The position numbers and the translations under genes were made by a program. The notes beneath the pieces are model-generated. The model was not told where the DNA came from. It made no database searches and saw only the letters and a program-made list of their open reading frames with translations. From Phyllostachys edulis (lineage: Eukaryota > Streptophyta > Magnoliopsida > Poales > Poaceae), in contig CM070548.1 of the NCBI GenBank assembly GCA_036346405.1, positions 89,239,333-89,303,332 of the forward strand: a stretch of DNA of 64,000 bases, read 5' to 3'. Positions 1 through 10,575 of this stretch are shown piece by piece (position 1 is the first letter of the stretch; every line of letters starts with the position of its first letter).

Positions 1-839
1 GGCCCACTTAGGGAATTTTGGCCCACTGCCCAAGTCCTTAACCACTAAGTCACTAAAAAGTTAACTGAGTCCTTAACCCAGAGGAGCTTCACCGCACTGC
101 TTCGATCCACACCGCGAGGGCACACCCGCCGCCTCTCCAAGCATGTCGTGCGCGCCGTCGATCGAGCCTGCCGCCGCCGCCTCCTCGCTGCCCTCCTCGG
201 GACGCCCGAGATCCGTCGTCGCCCGCTCGACAAGGCTTCATTGCTCTGATCCGCTGCATCTGAGCTTCCGTCGGTGACCCTCGCCGCCGTGGCCACTCGC
301 CACACGCCCACCTCCACCTGCCATCTCGCCCATCGCACGGAGCTGCGGGCCTTAGGGCGCGGGAAGCGGACGCGGCGCGCCACTGGTGGCGTCATGGCAG
401 CCAAATGACGGCATGGAGGACTAGGCGGCGGCGGTGGAGGAGGCGGCTAGGCTAGCGGCGACAGCGGCAATGCCGGGGAGAGGCTGGCGGCGTCGTGATA
501 ATGGGAAGAGGAGAGAAGAAGAGAAGCTTTTGGGGGAGAGAAGAGGAGCTGTGGAGGAAGAAGGATTTGGGTGCTGTGGGGGACGAGCCGGGTACAAAGT
601 AGAGAGAGAGAGTGAGATTAGGAAATTAGGAAATTAGGGATTAGAGAAAAATCTTAGGAAGTGTGTGATTTTTAATAATCGTTTTGAATAATGTGCGTAG
701 CAATACCAATTAATCGGTAAAACTTGTTCAGAAGTAGTTTACATGGACTATGAAGTAACTCGAGTCTAGATGTGAAAATATGAACAATTCATGAATGTTT
801 GCATCAAACAAACTAGTTATATGTTTTCGTTAATTTCTG
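1..839. other. GC-rich unassigned flank
   Basis: Positions 60-560 are GC-rich with CCGCCG-type runs, followed by AG-rich sequence to about 640 and AT-rich sequence after that. This looks like the 5' end of a grass gene or the leader of a long LTR. The only long frames (45-404 minus, 434-637 plus) are low-complexity, rich in Arg, Ala and Gly, and match no family I know. I see no start context, splice pattern or domain that supports a gene. Confidence 0.3.
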
Positions 840-1050
840 GCATGCAATTTAAGGGGTTTTATATTCGAGAAAAAAATATCCGTGACCGTATTCGCTTTTG
901 ATTAAGATTATTAGATTCAGTATTCGATATTATTAGCATCCGTGATTCGTATCCGGAATATCTGTATTCGTATTCAGATCCGAGAAAAATATGAAAACAA
1001 ATATGGCAGAACCATTATCCGTCCGTATCCGATCCGTTTTCACCCCTACC
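840..1050. repeat. hAT-like transposon terminus (partial)
   Basis: The segment repeats the words TATCCG, CGTATTCG and GATCCG and ends with CCGTTTTCACCCCTA. Read on the minus strand this is TAGGGGTGAAAACGG, the usual form of terminal inverted repeats in non-autonomous grass hAT elements. The left end is not fixed: AGGGGTTTTATATTCG at about 853 is a weak candidate. Element A begins immediately to the right, so the flanking duplication on that side cannot be read cleanly. Confidence 0.45.
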
Positions 1051-1386
1051 TGTTACAATCCACTCCAATCACACAAGTCCGGATACAAGTAGTAGCAGTT
1101 TGAAGAAGATTGAGACTGGGAAGGGAAGAACAGAAAGGGAAAGTTTGAGTTGGCTATTCAGATATTACATCAGATGAATCCCCAACTGAAAAGCTATTGC
1201 CTATATCAAGACCGCCATCTCCTCGAGTCGACCACTAGGGTCCACCATTGGTAACACAGTCGCTACGAAAGCCATTCTGCCATAGGATACCGATCCGTCG
1301 GTTTACGTGTGCTCTCGCTACTCGCCGCGGCCCGACAACGCAGCGAGAACCATGCACCATCATCTCTTGCCTCATGCTCAGTAACA
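1051..1386 (-). repeat. 3' LTR of element A
   Basis: The LTR begins TGTTACAATCC and ends CAGTAACA on the plus strand, giving the inverted terminal pair TGTTAC/GTAACA. It matches 6197-6559 through most of its length; shared blocks include ATTACATCAGATGAATCCCC and GATACCGATCCGTCGGTTTA. It is about 27 bp shorter than its partner, mainly through loss near the middle of the U3-proximal part. Confidence 0.92.
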
Positions 1387-1694
1387 TTCCCCTTTCTTCG
1401 AATCCGGCTTGACCCCAAGCCGGAGCATGAGGAAACAGGTGCAAGCTCACTGAGATCCTCCCAAGTAGCACTAGCTGGTGATGACCCTAACCATTGCACT
1501 AGTACTTGTGTGCCTGATGTTGATCCCGTGCGATGAAGACGACGTTGCATCACCCGATCCGGTACCTGTGCCTCTGCAGATGCTGGTAACTCATCTTGCG
1601 CCATCTCACCCGGGGCTAACGACTTTTTGAGCTGCAACACAAGGATGACCGGACGAATGCCGCACGTTGGGGGTAACTCCAATTTGTATGCCAC
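1263..1694 (-). pseudogene. Element A integrase tail with chromodomain-like segment
   Basis: The frame opens with MAYKLELPPTCGIRPV, the segment after the integrase GPF/Y-like region in chromoviruses. It then has HVSQLKK-type residues (VLQLKKSL) and a chromodomain-like end with VLVQWLG and ATWEDLSEL. In chromoviruses this tail directs integration toward particular chromatin. The last part of the frame runs into the 3' LTR, so the true stop is near 1390. Twenty-odd bases separate it from the integrase frame ending at 1716, consistent with one frameshift or stop in an originally continuous pol. Confidence 0.75.
1387..1398 (-). promoter_or_regulatory. Polypurine tract of element A
   Basis: Read on the minus strand this is AAGAAAGGGGAA, directly upstream of the 3' LTR, where plus-strand DNA synthesis is primed in LTR retrotransposons. 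Confidence 0.75.
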
Positions 1695-1715
1695 GGCCCC
1701 GATCTTCCTTTCTAC

Positions 1716-2653
1716 CTAAAATGGTCCAAAGTACCGAAAAACTTGTTTATGGTTAGACCTATTAGCCACTGAAGATTGCACATACGGTTGCAGTTTTAGG
1801 TACACCCAATCCTCAGACTCAAAGCTTCTTTCAGATCGTTTCATATCAGCTTGAGCCTTCATACGTTGATTAGCTCGATTGAGATGTTGTCTCAGCAGGT
1901 GTGTCATGAACTCCCTTTGTTGAAGCCAAGCAGTTAGGTCAGTAGAAGCACATGAAGAAGAATACACAACTCCAAAATGTCTTGGACTGTGTCCATACAA
2001 CACTTCAAACGGTGATTTCTTTAGAGTAGCGTGGTAGGAAGTGTTGTACCAAAATTCAGCTAGCGCTATCCACTCGGACCACTTTGTCGGACAAGCATGC
2101 ACAAAACAACGGAGATAGGTTTCCAAGCATTGATTCACGCTTTCTATCTTCTCATTCGTTTGCGGGTGATACGCCGAACTCATCCTTAGTTGCGTGTGGA
2201 CTAGCCGAAAGAGTTCCCTCCACAAAGTGCTAGTAAAGATTCGGCCGCGATCTGAAATAATGGATTGAGGTAAACCATGCAATTTAAAGATATTACTGAC
2301 AAAGGCTTGTGCAACCTGAAATGCTATGAATGGATGTGCCAATGGCACGAAATGGGCATACTTGGAGAATTTGTCAACCACTACCATTATGTTGTTATAC
2401 GAAGCTGATCTCGGTAGCCCTTCGATAAAATCCATGGAGATGATCTGCCAAGCGCGCTCCGGGACTGGTAGAGGCTGTAATAGACCAGGATATTTGACAT
2501 GTTCTGCTTTGGCTTTTTACAGATTGAGCAAGCTTCAAGAAAAACTTGAGTATGTTTCTTCATCCCAAGCCATGCAAACAGCTTCTTGGTCTTGTGATAG
2601 GTTACTTGAACACCAGAATGTCCACCGAGCGCACTGGAATGCATAGACTTCAA
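1716..2653 (-). pseudogene. Element A integrase
   Basis: The N-terminal zinc-binding part (2387-2653) shows HSSALGGHSG followed by the CSICKK pair, the HHCC finger. The core (1716-2435) shows MDFIEGLPRS with the first Asp, IISDRGRIF with the second Asp, and TNEKIESVNQ where the third acidic residue (Glu) is kept although the usual DGQTE context is lost. YFGPF near the end is the GPF-type module. The two parts lie in different frames, so at least one frameshift interrupts the protein. Integrase would join the cDNA to the host chromosome. Confidence 0.85.
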
Positions 2654-2869
2654 GATTTTCTATTGAAGTACACTATTATGACCCACCCATATACGTCCAG
2701 CGTAGCGGAGAATCCCATCCTTCAACTGAAATTTCGAACATGTAGAGTTGCCCACACTTAATTCGGATAGCACGCGACTGGTGTACGCATCCTCGTTATA
2801 CCCAGCTGCTAATTCAATCAACCAAATAGGTAAGCAAGTGGACACTGCCAGTAATTCACCCGCATTGCC

Positions 2870-3226
2870 TGAAAGTTTCCTTGAGAGCGCACCGGCTGCG
2901 GTATTGTCTACTCCTTTTTTGTAAATCAATCGATATTGCAACTCTAATAATTTGGTCATTGCTTTCTATTGCCAAGGAGTAGTCAAGCGCTGGTCCGCTA
3001 AATGTACTAAGCTGCGTTGATCGGTTTTGATGATGAACTCCTCTTGCTGGAGATATGGTCTCCAATGCTTGACACCAAGCTAGATGGCCAAGCATTCCTT
3101 TTCATAGGTTGATAAGCCTTGTGTTCGAGGCCCCAAAGACTTACTGAGATAAGCGACAGGGTGTCCATCTTGTAACAATACTGCTCCAATCCCTTTATCG
3201 ACGCGCGTCGGTCAAACATAAAGTTC
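2870..3226 (-). pseudogene. Element A RNase H
   Basis: Minus-strand translation shows VDKGIGAVLLQDGHPVAYLS and then KSLGPRTQ, followed by a segment with LSTYEKE and a tail with KLLELQYRLIYKKGVD and AGALSRK. These are the RNase H landmarks of gypsy polyproteins, which degrade the RNA strand during reverse transcription. The first catalytic Asp region is disturbed just upstream of 3226 and stops lie between segments, so the domain is broken. Confidence 0.75.
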
Positions 3227-3259
3227 TAAAATCGGCAATGCTGAGAGATGGTGCCGTGA

Positions 3260-4201
3260 TCAAAAATTTGTTTTCAATGCTTGGAATGAAGCTTCTTGTT
3301 CTGCTGTCCACATGAACACTACATGTTTCTTCAATAATTCAGTGAGAGGCCTGCTGATCAATCCAAAATTGCGCATGAATTTTCTGTAGTATCTAGCTAG
3401 ACCTAAAATACCCCGAACCTCTTTGACATTTGTTGGACTCAGCCAATTCTTATCAGCCTCGATATTTTTATGATCTGTTGCTACTCCTTGTTTGCTTATA
3501 ATATGACCCAAGTAAGTCAATTGTTGCTGACCAAAAGAGCATTTAGACCGTTTTAACTTGAGCTGATGTGTACCAAGAATCTGTAGTACTTGCTTAAGGG
3601 TGTTCACATGACTATGAAGATCAACACTGTACACCAAGATATTATATATGAATACCAGAACTCCCTTCCTTAATAAAGGAGATAAGATAGTGTTCATCAA
3701 GCATTGAAATATTGCTGACGCCCTTGTAAGACCATATGACATGACATGGAACTCAAAGTGCCCATGGTGTGTTTTAAAAGCAGTCTTGTGCTCGTCCTCG
3801 GGTTTCATCCGGATTTGATGGTAACCAGCCCTAAGGTCCAAACTTGTGAACCACTCCGATCCTGCCAATTCGTCCAATAATTCATCAATGATTGTCTGGG
3901 GATAATGGTTCTTGACCGTAGCCACATTTAAATGTCGGTAATCCACACAAAAGCGCCAATTTCTGTCTTTCTTTTGAACTAACAAGACTGGGGATGAAAA
4001 CGGACTTGTGCTAGGTTGGATGACTCCTTGAGTTAGCATGTCTGTGATTTGCCTTTCTATTTCATCTTTCTGTGCCGGAGTATATCGGCAAGGCCGAAGA
4101 TTAACCGGTTTAACTCCGGACAACAACGGTATAGTATGATCAAAGGCTCTCTGTGGAGGCAACCCGTGAGGTTCAGCAAACAGATGATCATAGTCCTTCA
4201 A
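3260..4201 (-). pseudogene. Element A reverse transcriptase
   Basis: A 313-codon frame covers most of the gypsy RT: LFAEPHGLPPQRAFDH at the start, YRHLN, SLDLRAGYHQIRM, KTAFKTHHGHFEF and LTYLGHIIS. The active-site block, normally a YDD/FDD-type motif before ILVYS, reads VFIYNILVYS here. Both catalytic aspartates have been replaced (Tyr and Asn), so the enzyme could not polymerise even though the frame is long. The frame overlaps the protease frame by four bases at the start. Confidence 0.9.
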
Positions 4202-4700
4202 TAGCTACAAGATAGTAGGGGTATCTCTGTATCTGTATTCCTAGCCGTTTCCATTGAAAATAATGTTTCTTCCTGCTGATGAGTGTGTTGGTTTCCTTGT
4301 TGATACTGCCATACCACGCAACATTGGTTTAATCCAGTTTTGATGCCCTGCTGGCACACCCTTCGCCCTTGATGCCAAAACGACAACATTTTTGTCAACC
4401 AGTGAACAGTCATCGAACTACACTGCTCTAACCAATCCATGCCCAATATAATAGCATAGCAACTGAGTGGCAATACTCTGAACGTGGTGTAAAAGGTATG
4501 GCCCTGGATCTCCCAAGGGTAGTGAGGATATTCTTTCACACACTTCAGTAAACCACCATTAGCCACCCGCACTTTTACTGGTTTGATAGCTCGGCAAGTT
4601 CCCTTCAACTAATGAGCTAAATCTTCGCTGATGAAGCAATGAGAACTGCCTGAATTGACTAACATGACCACCTCTATCTCTTGTATTATACTCCTAAGCC
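4198..4700 (-). pseudogene. Element A aspartic protease
   Basis: The main frame (4198-4608) has VKVRVANGG, a FRVLPL-like strand and IILGMDWLEQC, the second half of the retropepsin-like domain of gypsy elements. The active-site half lies just upstream at about 4610-4690, where the minus strand encodes a VNSGSSHCF-like stretch in place of the usual DSGS (Asp to Asn) before an in-frame stop. The enzyme would cut the gag-pol polyprotein. Broken, and probably inactive at the catalytic Asp. Confidence 0.7.
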
Positions 4701-4809
4701 GGAGTGTTTTGGCATCGTCAGCACCGAGCTCTGCTTCCCTTGATATTGACAATAATTGAGCTTCTGGTTGTGAACCCTCATCATCCATTTTCTGAGAAAC
4801 ACTGTCATT

Positions 4810-6195
4810 TTATGTCTTCATCTCCCAAAGTTCTTCAACCACATGTAATTGCACCATTGGGGCACATTTATGTTCACGGGACCACCGCTCTCCGCATGTA
4901 TGGCACAGCCCCTTTGCTCGGCGATACGCTCGGAGAGCTCCAAGATTGTCGTCCAAAGGAGCAGCCCTTGCTCCATCCAAGCCTCTTTGATCATCTGATC
5001 GCCCTCCAGATATTGGTGCTCCCCTTCCGGGTGGTGGTGGAAGAGGTAACGCCGTGCACATTCCCGCACGTGTGTTATGCGTGTAATCCGGGCGATGAGG
5101 ATCTCGCCTTGCCGTCTCCAAAACCTCTTCCTACAAACAAGCTAGAGCGACGGCAGTGTCCAAATCTTGTGGCCTATGTAACACCACTGCAGCTCTGACA
5201 TCACTCCTTAATTCATCAACAAATTGTGTGACAAAAAATATAGGGTTCCAAGAGGTATGATGTTCCAACATATTGTGCGTTAGCTCATTGAATTTCTCGG
5301 CATATTCAATTACTGTATTGGTTTGTCATAGGTGATTAAAATGTCTAACCAATTGTTAGAACTCCTCCCTACCAAATCTGTTGCAAACAACCTCTACAAA
5401 TGATCCCCATGTCTCAACTCTAGTATGAGCCTTGGACGCCTGTAACCACAGAAGGGCCCTTCCTACAAAATACATTGTGGCAATACTAATCTGGAACTCG
5501 GGTCTAATTGAACAAACTCTGAAATAATTCTCATATTTTAGTTGCCATGCTTTGGGATTGTCCCCATCGAATGGTGGGAAATCCAGTTTAGGGGGAGGAG
5601 GATGATGATGATTGCTGCCATTGTATCTACCATATTCACACATATTTGTATTCAGATCAAGGCGTTCGAACATACCAGAACCCGGAGGTGGCAAGGATTG
5701 AAATCTTCCCCCAGCAGTCTTCCCCCGATTATCGACGTCCTCTCAGCGGCTGAATGATCTGACACCATAATCCCTACGCGCGCGAGGTACTTCCTCCTGA
5801 TCCAAGGGTGGGTAACCCATCTCTGGACCGAGTTTAGTCTTGGCATCCGGTAGTGGAAGAATCGGCGGCAAGTCTACTGGTCTTAACACTAGTACTGGAT
5901 TGCGAGCGATTTGCCCCATCTGTGATTTTAGTTCACCCATCTCTGAGCGCAACTCCTCCACCGTCGTCTCCATCTCCGGTTTCCATCTCTGCAAATCAAA
6001 CACCACCGGTTTGATCTCCTCGACGGTAGCACGGATCACTTCTGTTTGGTCTTGGAGCATCTTGATCGACTTACTTTGCGCCAAGATGACCCTTGTTAAC
6101 TCAGCAATCTGCTGCTCCATTTCCTGCGAATGGACTTGCGTGCGCGTCACGTAGCGTGGATAATCTAGGGCGTCGGAAGATGGCTCTGATACCAA
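4810..6195 (-). pseudogene. Element A gag
   Basis: The N-terminal coiled-coil-like segment lies at 5743-6195 (MEQQIAELTRV, with heptad-like leucines). A likely ATG is at 6120; the frame upstream opens only with TTG next to the primer site. The capsid core lies at 5356-5694 (LDFPPFDGDNPKAW, WLQASKAH, RFGREEF). A CCHC zinc knuckle with CHTCGERWSREHKC lies at 4810-5121 and would bind RNA. The three parts are in different frames with stops between. The capsid protein packages element RNA. Confidence 0.85.
6183..6194 (-). promoter_or_regulatory. Primer-binding site of element A (tRNA-iMet)
   Basis: The minus strand reads TGGTATCAGAGC, two bases inside the 5' LTR end at 6197. This is complementary to the 3' end of plant initiator tRNA-Met, the usual primer of Reina-type gypsy and of most copia elements. 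Confidence 0.92.
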
Positions 6196-6196
6196 A

Positions 6197-6559
6197 TGTT
6201 ACAATCCACTCCAATCACACAAGTCCCAGATACCAGTAGTAGCAGTTTGAAGAATATTGAGACTGGGAAGGGAATAAGACTGGGAGTAGAAGAATAGGGA
6301 AGGGAAAAGTTCAGAGTTTGCTATTCAGATATTACATCAGATGAATCCCCAACTGAAAGCTATTGCCTATATCAACACTGCCATCTCCCTGGAGCTGACC
6401 GCTAGGGTCCACCATTGGTAACGCAGTCGCTGCGAATGCCATTCCGCCATAGGATACCGATCCGTCGGTTTACGTTTGTGCTCGCTACTTGCTCGCCTCG
6501 TCGACAACGAAAGCGAGAACCACATACACCATCATCTCTTTGCATCATGCTCTGTAACA
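6197..6559 (-). repeat. 5' LTR of element A
   Basis: This is the partner of the 1051-1386 LTR, from TGTTACAATCC to TCTGTAACA. It carries a short insertion relative to the other copy around 6270-6300 (an AATAAGACTGGGAGTAG block that partly repeats the adjacent GACTGGGAAGGG). Many substitutions and small indels separate the two LTRs, which suggests an old insertion. Confidence 0.92.
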
Positions 6560-8708
6560 CTCCTTGTGATTCCGGCCTGCTCGCCTCCCGGCTCGGCCGG
6601 CTCAGTCACGCCACATCCGGTTCGGCTCGGCTCTTTGCTATACTGCATGTCGGCTACGCCCGTCGTCCGTGCTCGCCTCTAATCCCTTTCCCCCTTCTTT
6701 TCCCCCTAATCCCTTTTCTCTGGTTCTTGAATAGACTGAAAGTTGCTCATGAGGAGCTAATTGTTTTATGTTATATCGGTTTTTGGTGAGAGCATTTATT
6801 CACTTTCGGATTTTGATGATTTTTGTTGCTTGTTGGTTCATGCAAGGTGAATGATATGGATGTGGGTTCACTGATGTTCATGCATGCATGAAGGAGGTGA
6901 TGGGGTGAGCTACTGCCGATGGTGGTGTTTTGTCGCTAATGCACCGAGGTATACTACTCCCTTCCTCCCTCTATTCTCTCTATCCCACTCCCCCCTGCTC
7001 TGTGATGTGGAATGGGTTGATGCCCTGTGGTGGACTTGGTAGAGGCTGAGAGCTATTGGGTGAGCTCGCTGTGCATGGTTTTGGTTAATGTTAGCATACT
7101 CTCTGTGAAGTGCTTAGTTCATACTGGGGGTTCCTTTTTGGACAAGGGATAGTGGGGGTGAAATGGTGGGTTACCTGGCCTGGTTGGTTTTTGGGTTGAG
7201 GATGGCAGTGCCGACAGTGTGCTGGTGCTCTCCTCTTGTTCCTCCTTGTTAGTTTGGCGTCGGGGATTGTCGACAGTTCGAAGCCATTGCCGATGTCATT
7301 CTTGCTCCTGGTTTTCCTCCAACTCCTTTGCTCCTTTTCTCCTTTTACTACCACTTTGTGACTGGGTCTTGTTGGGGTGGCAATGGTGGGTTGTGATGTG
7401 TGCCTGGTTCTTGGTTGGGGATGAACTGGGAGTGGTGGTGCCAGCTTTGCTTTGTGAGGCTTGTTCTTGGGTTGTGTTTGGCAGTGGTTTGTGCTTAGCT
7501 TGCTGGTGTGCCTGCCTTGCTTGGTTTGCTTGGTGGAGCTTTGCCTTGTGGAGGCAGTGTGAGAGGGTGGTGCTTGGCTTTGTGGCTTGTGTTCTTGGCT
7601 TGTGAACTGAGGATGATGTTGGATTTTGCTTTGTGCTAGCTTGTGGTGGGTTGGCTTGCTCAGAGTGATGTGCTCTCGGCTGGGAAATGGAGATTGAGGT
7701 GTTGTGGTGGCTTTGTGAGTAAAAAGAGAGCTTAAAAGGAGAGGCCTTCGGCTGTGAGCCCTTTCCTTACCCTGTGCATGACACTTTTGCCCTTGTCTTA
7801 TCCACTTCTCTCTCACTGTGGGCTATTGGGTTATGGACCTTTTGACCTTTTTGTCCATGGGGAGCTCCCTGCACTGCTCACTCGTGTTTCTACTGCGGAC
7901 GGTAAGTCGGTAAAATGGAAAGTGGGCGTTGGACTCGGAAAAATGAATGGGCCACTGGTCCATAAGGCCTTGCCAGATTTTTCTACGGTTGAGGTAAGTC
8001 GGGATGATGTGGGTGTCGAATTCTAAAAGTGTCAGGTGATGAGACCTACTGAAGGGCTATGGTGCCGACTAACCTAGGTTGATCTGGGAACCTTGAGGGA
8101 CTTTAGGCGATCCGATGGAAACCTTCTTTATTCTAATTCTATTTTAACGCTTTAGGTTTGATAATCCTTTTCTGAGTTGTTGGCGAACGATGGAAATGTG
8201 AATCGAGCAAAGGTTTGATGGGCGGGCGATATATGGACAAGCTTACAAGGAGGGCTTCTACGACATGCAATGCAATACTTTATTCTTATCTTCTGTAATG
8301 TACTCAAGGTTGTAATATATGTACTGATCTATTGTAAAGAGTCTTGTAATCAATTCGGGTATTGAACTATTGTCTTATTCTTGCTTGTAACAAACTCTTG
8401 TCTGTTGCTTTGGTGGAATGAATTATTGTAATTTAACTTCGAGTTTGTATTTAAATGTTTTACCTTTGATTGTAATGGACTTTTGTAATTGACTCCGAGA
8501 TTATATTGTTGATTTATTTTTGCAGTGATATTTGCACTGTAAATTATGTTTGATGAACTATTTATAATATTATCTTATATGAAATTGTTTAGCGATGCGA
8601 TTAATATTAATCTGAAGTTATGCTTTGTTAGTGCTTAGAAAAATTTACTTTACAACTAATTAGTGATTAGCATTGTTTTTAGATTAGTCTGATTTTTCGG
8701 GTTCTCAC
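6560..8708. repeat. Long LTR-like segment, left end unresolved
   Basis: The right end reads TTTTTCGGGTTCTCACA at 8692-8708, a typical terminus of multi-kilobase grass gypsy LTRs, and it abuts copia RT sequence directly. Upstream at 8280-8500 are many TTGTAAT and TGTAATAT words like plant 3'-end signals. The middle (7150-7700) is strongly T/G-rich on the plus strand. I found no matching TG terminus or duplication on the left, so the element could start anywhere between 6560 and about 7100, or be older than A and continue left of it. Orientation is not decided. No gene is supported. Confidence 0.5.
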
Positions 8709-10059
8709 ATGTGGCCAAGGGTTATACCCGAGAAAGAAGGTAGGGATTATTTTGATACTTACTCTCTGTTGCAGATTGACCACCATTCAAGTGCTCATTG
8801 CATTAGCTTCTTCCCATAGTCTACACATCCATCAAATGGATGTAAAGGCGGCTTTCTTAATCGGAGAGTTGGGAAAGAAATCTATATAGAAACAACCGGA
8901 TGGTTTTGTGATTTCTGACGGGGAAAATAAGGTACATAAATTAATCAAATCCTTGTATGGCCTAAAGCAAGCACCTAAACAATGGCACGACAAGTTTGAT
9001 AAAACTTTAACTTCTGCTGGTTTTGATGTGAATGAGGCAAATAATTGTGTATATTATCATTGTGGTCGGAGATCAAGGAGTGATTTTGTATTTGTATGTC
9101 GATGACATACTTATCTTTGGGACTAACACTGCTGTTATTGACGATGTCAAATCTTTCTTATCAAGATGCTTTGACATGAAAGACCTACGAGAGGCGGATA
9201 TTATTCTGAATATTAAATTGATAAAAAATAAGGATGGGATCACTTTAAACCAATCTCATTATCTTTGAGAAAATCTTGAGTCGGTTCGGTTTTGAGAACT
9301 ACAAGATTTCTCCAACTCCTTATGATGCTAGTGTTAACCTTCGAAAGAATTAAGGATTAGACAAAGTTCAATTAATATATTCACAAATTATTGGGTCTCT
9401 TATATATCTATCTAGTGCCACAAGACCTGACATATTATTTTGTAAGCAAATTAAGTCGGTTTACTTCTAACCCAGGAGATGATCACTGGGAGGCACTTGA
9501 GCGAGTGTTGCTCTACTTGAGAGGCATAACATCATATGGAATTTATTATACTGGGTATCCATCTGTATTAGAAGGATATAGTGATTCAAATTGGATCTCT
9601 GTTGTAGATGAGATCAAAGCTACAAGTGCTTATGTCTTTACTCTAGCAGGTGCTGTAGTTTCATGGAGGTCGTGTAAACAGACTATATTGATGAGGTCAA
9701 CCATGGAAGCAGAACTTGTAGCACTAGACACAGCTACTGTTGAGGATGAATGGCTTAGAGAGGTTCTGTTGGACTTGCCACTAGTTGATAAACCAATACC
9801 GGCAATCCTAATGTACTGTGATAACCAAACAGTACTGATTAAGGTTACAAGTACTAAGGATAACATGAAGTCCTCTAGACATGTGAAGCGTAGGCTCAAA
9901 TCTGTCAGAAAACTGAGGAACTCTGGAGTGATTACTGTGAATTATATACGCACTGAGAAAAATATGGCAGACCCTTTCACAAAGGGGCTAGCACGAAAAG
10001 CGATTTCTGTAGCGTCTATGGACATGGGAATGAGGCCCATTGGAGTTACAACTCAATAG
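8709..10059 (+). pseudogene. Copia J reverse transcriptase and RNase H
   Basis: RT landmarks in order are HIHQMDVKAAFLIGE (8818-8870, then a stop), KLIKSLYGLKQAPKQWHDKF (8938-9000), LYLYVDDILIFG (9086-9120, catalytic YVDD intact) and CFDMKDL. RNase H follows in the frame 9391-10059: EGYSDSNW with the first Asp, VVSWRSCKQTILMRSTMEAE, a YCDNQTV block, HVKRRLKSVRKL and NMADPFTKGL, ending at TAG. At least three frame changes and stops (8882, 9268, 9350) break the protein. The DNQ/HVKRR style resembles Tork-type copia elements, but this is a guess. Confidence 0.88.
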
Positions 10060-10575
10060 TAACCCATACCTTCTTGATCGGAGATCTCGTGACTTAGGTA
10101 ATGGGAAAAACAAGTTGATGTTTGGACAAGAGAGTACATTTTAATAATATATGTACCCGTGTTCTAATAGACAGAGTACTCTTAACTGTATGGAAGGATG
10201 GCTTAAAGCCTTAATGTATTCTAGTGTTCAATGAGGGAAAAAGGTATTAGCCTACAAGATACCTAAAATGAATACACCTACTTGAGTTTAACTGTGCGGT
10301 CACAGTTCATGAGAATAGGGCATTCTCTATAAAGCTCATGAGCAGATAAGGGAGCATGACCAAATAATGCTCCGTTTAGGCTTGGTTCTTTGATAGCCTA
10401 GTATCAGTTGAGATTTCAAGTTGGTCGTAAGACCACTCTATTATGCTATAGTCATATCTTTGTGTATATTTAGAAGTGCAATGAGTTGCCTGCTGTTGAT
10501 ATTGTTTTATGCATCTCTAGTTATTTGTGATCTTTGTCTCATACTAAAATCTGGAATTAAAATATTATCCACATT
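10060..10575 (+). other. Copia J 3' untranslated region
   Basis: AT-rich sequence follows the RNase H stop. It has the look of the 3' internal region of a copia element, with no frame over 65 codons supported by content. No polypurine tract or LTR start is clear before KLCR-like sequence begins near 10575, so the LTR appears to be missing. Confidence 0.45.

Larger units (their letters stand above)
1051..6559 (-). mobile_element. Element A: Reina-like Ty3/gypsy chromovirus
   Basis: A minus-strand LTR retrotransposon of 5.5 kb with both LTRs, a primer site complementary to initiator tRNA-Met, a polypurine tract and the order gag, protease, RT, RNase H, integrase, chromodomain-like tail. LTRs of 336 and 363 bp, compact size and a C-terminal chromodomain-like segment fit the Reina clade. 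The five bases outside the ends are CTACC on the left and CTCCT on the right, so no clean target duplication remains. Every coding domain is broken and the RT active site is changed, so the copy is dead. Confidence 0.9.
8709..10575 (+). mobile_element. Truncated copia element J (RT to 3' region)
   Basis: The sequence starts inside copia RT (a VAKGYTREKEG-like stretch at 8710) and runs through RNase H to an untranslated 3' region that stops where KLCR pseudogene sequence begins. No gag, integrase or LTR of this copy is present in the window. The left break coincides exactly with the end of the LTR-like segment at 8708, which suggests that the LTR inserted here or that a deletion joined the two. 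Confidence 0.8.

Noticed and set aside
45..404. 119-codon minus-strand frame in the GC-rich left flank
   Set aside because: Arg/Ala-rich low-complexity translation with no recognisable domain; a plus-strand leader is just as likely.
7091..7816. 241-codon minus-strand open frame
   Set aside because: Composition is low-complexity and follows from the T/G-rich opposite strand; no domain, no homologous family, and it lies in LTR-like sequence.
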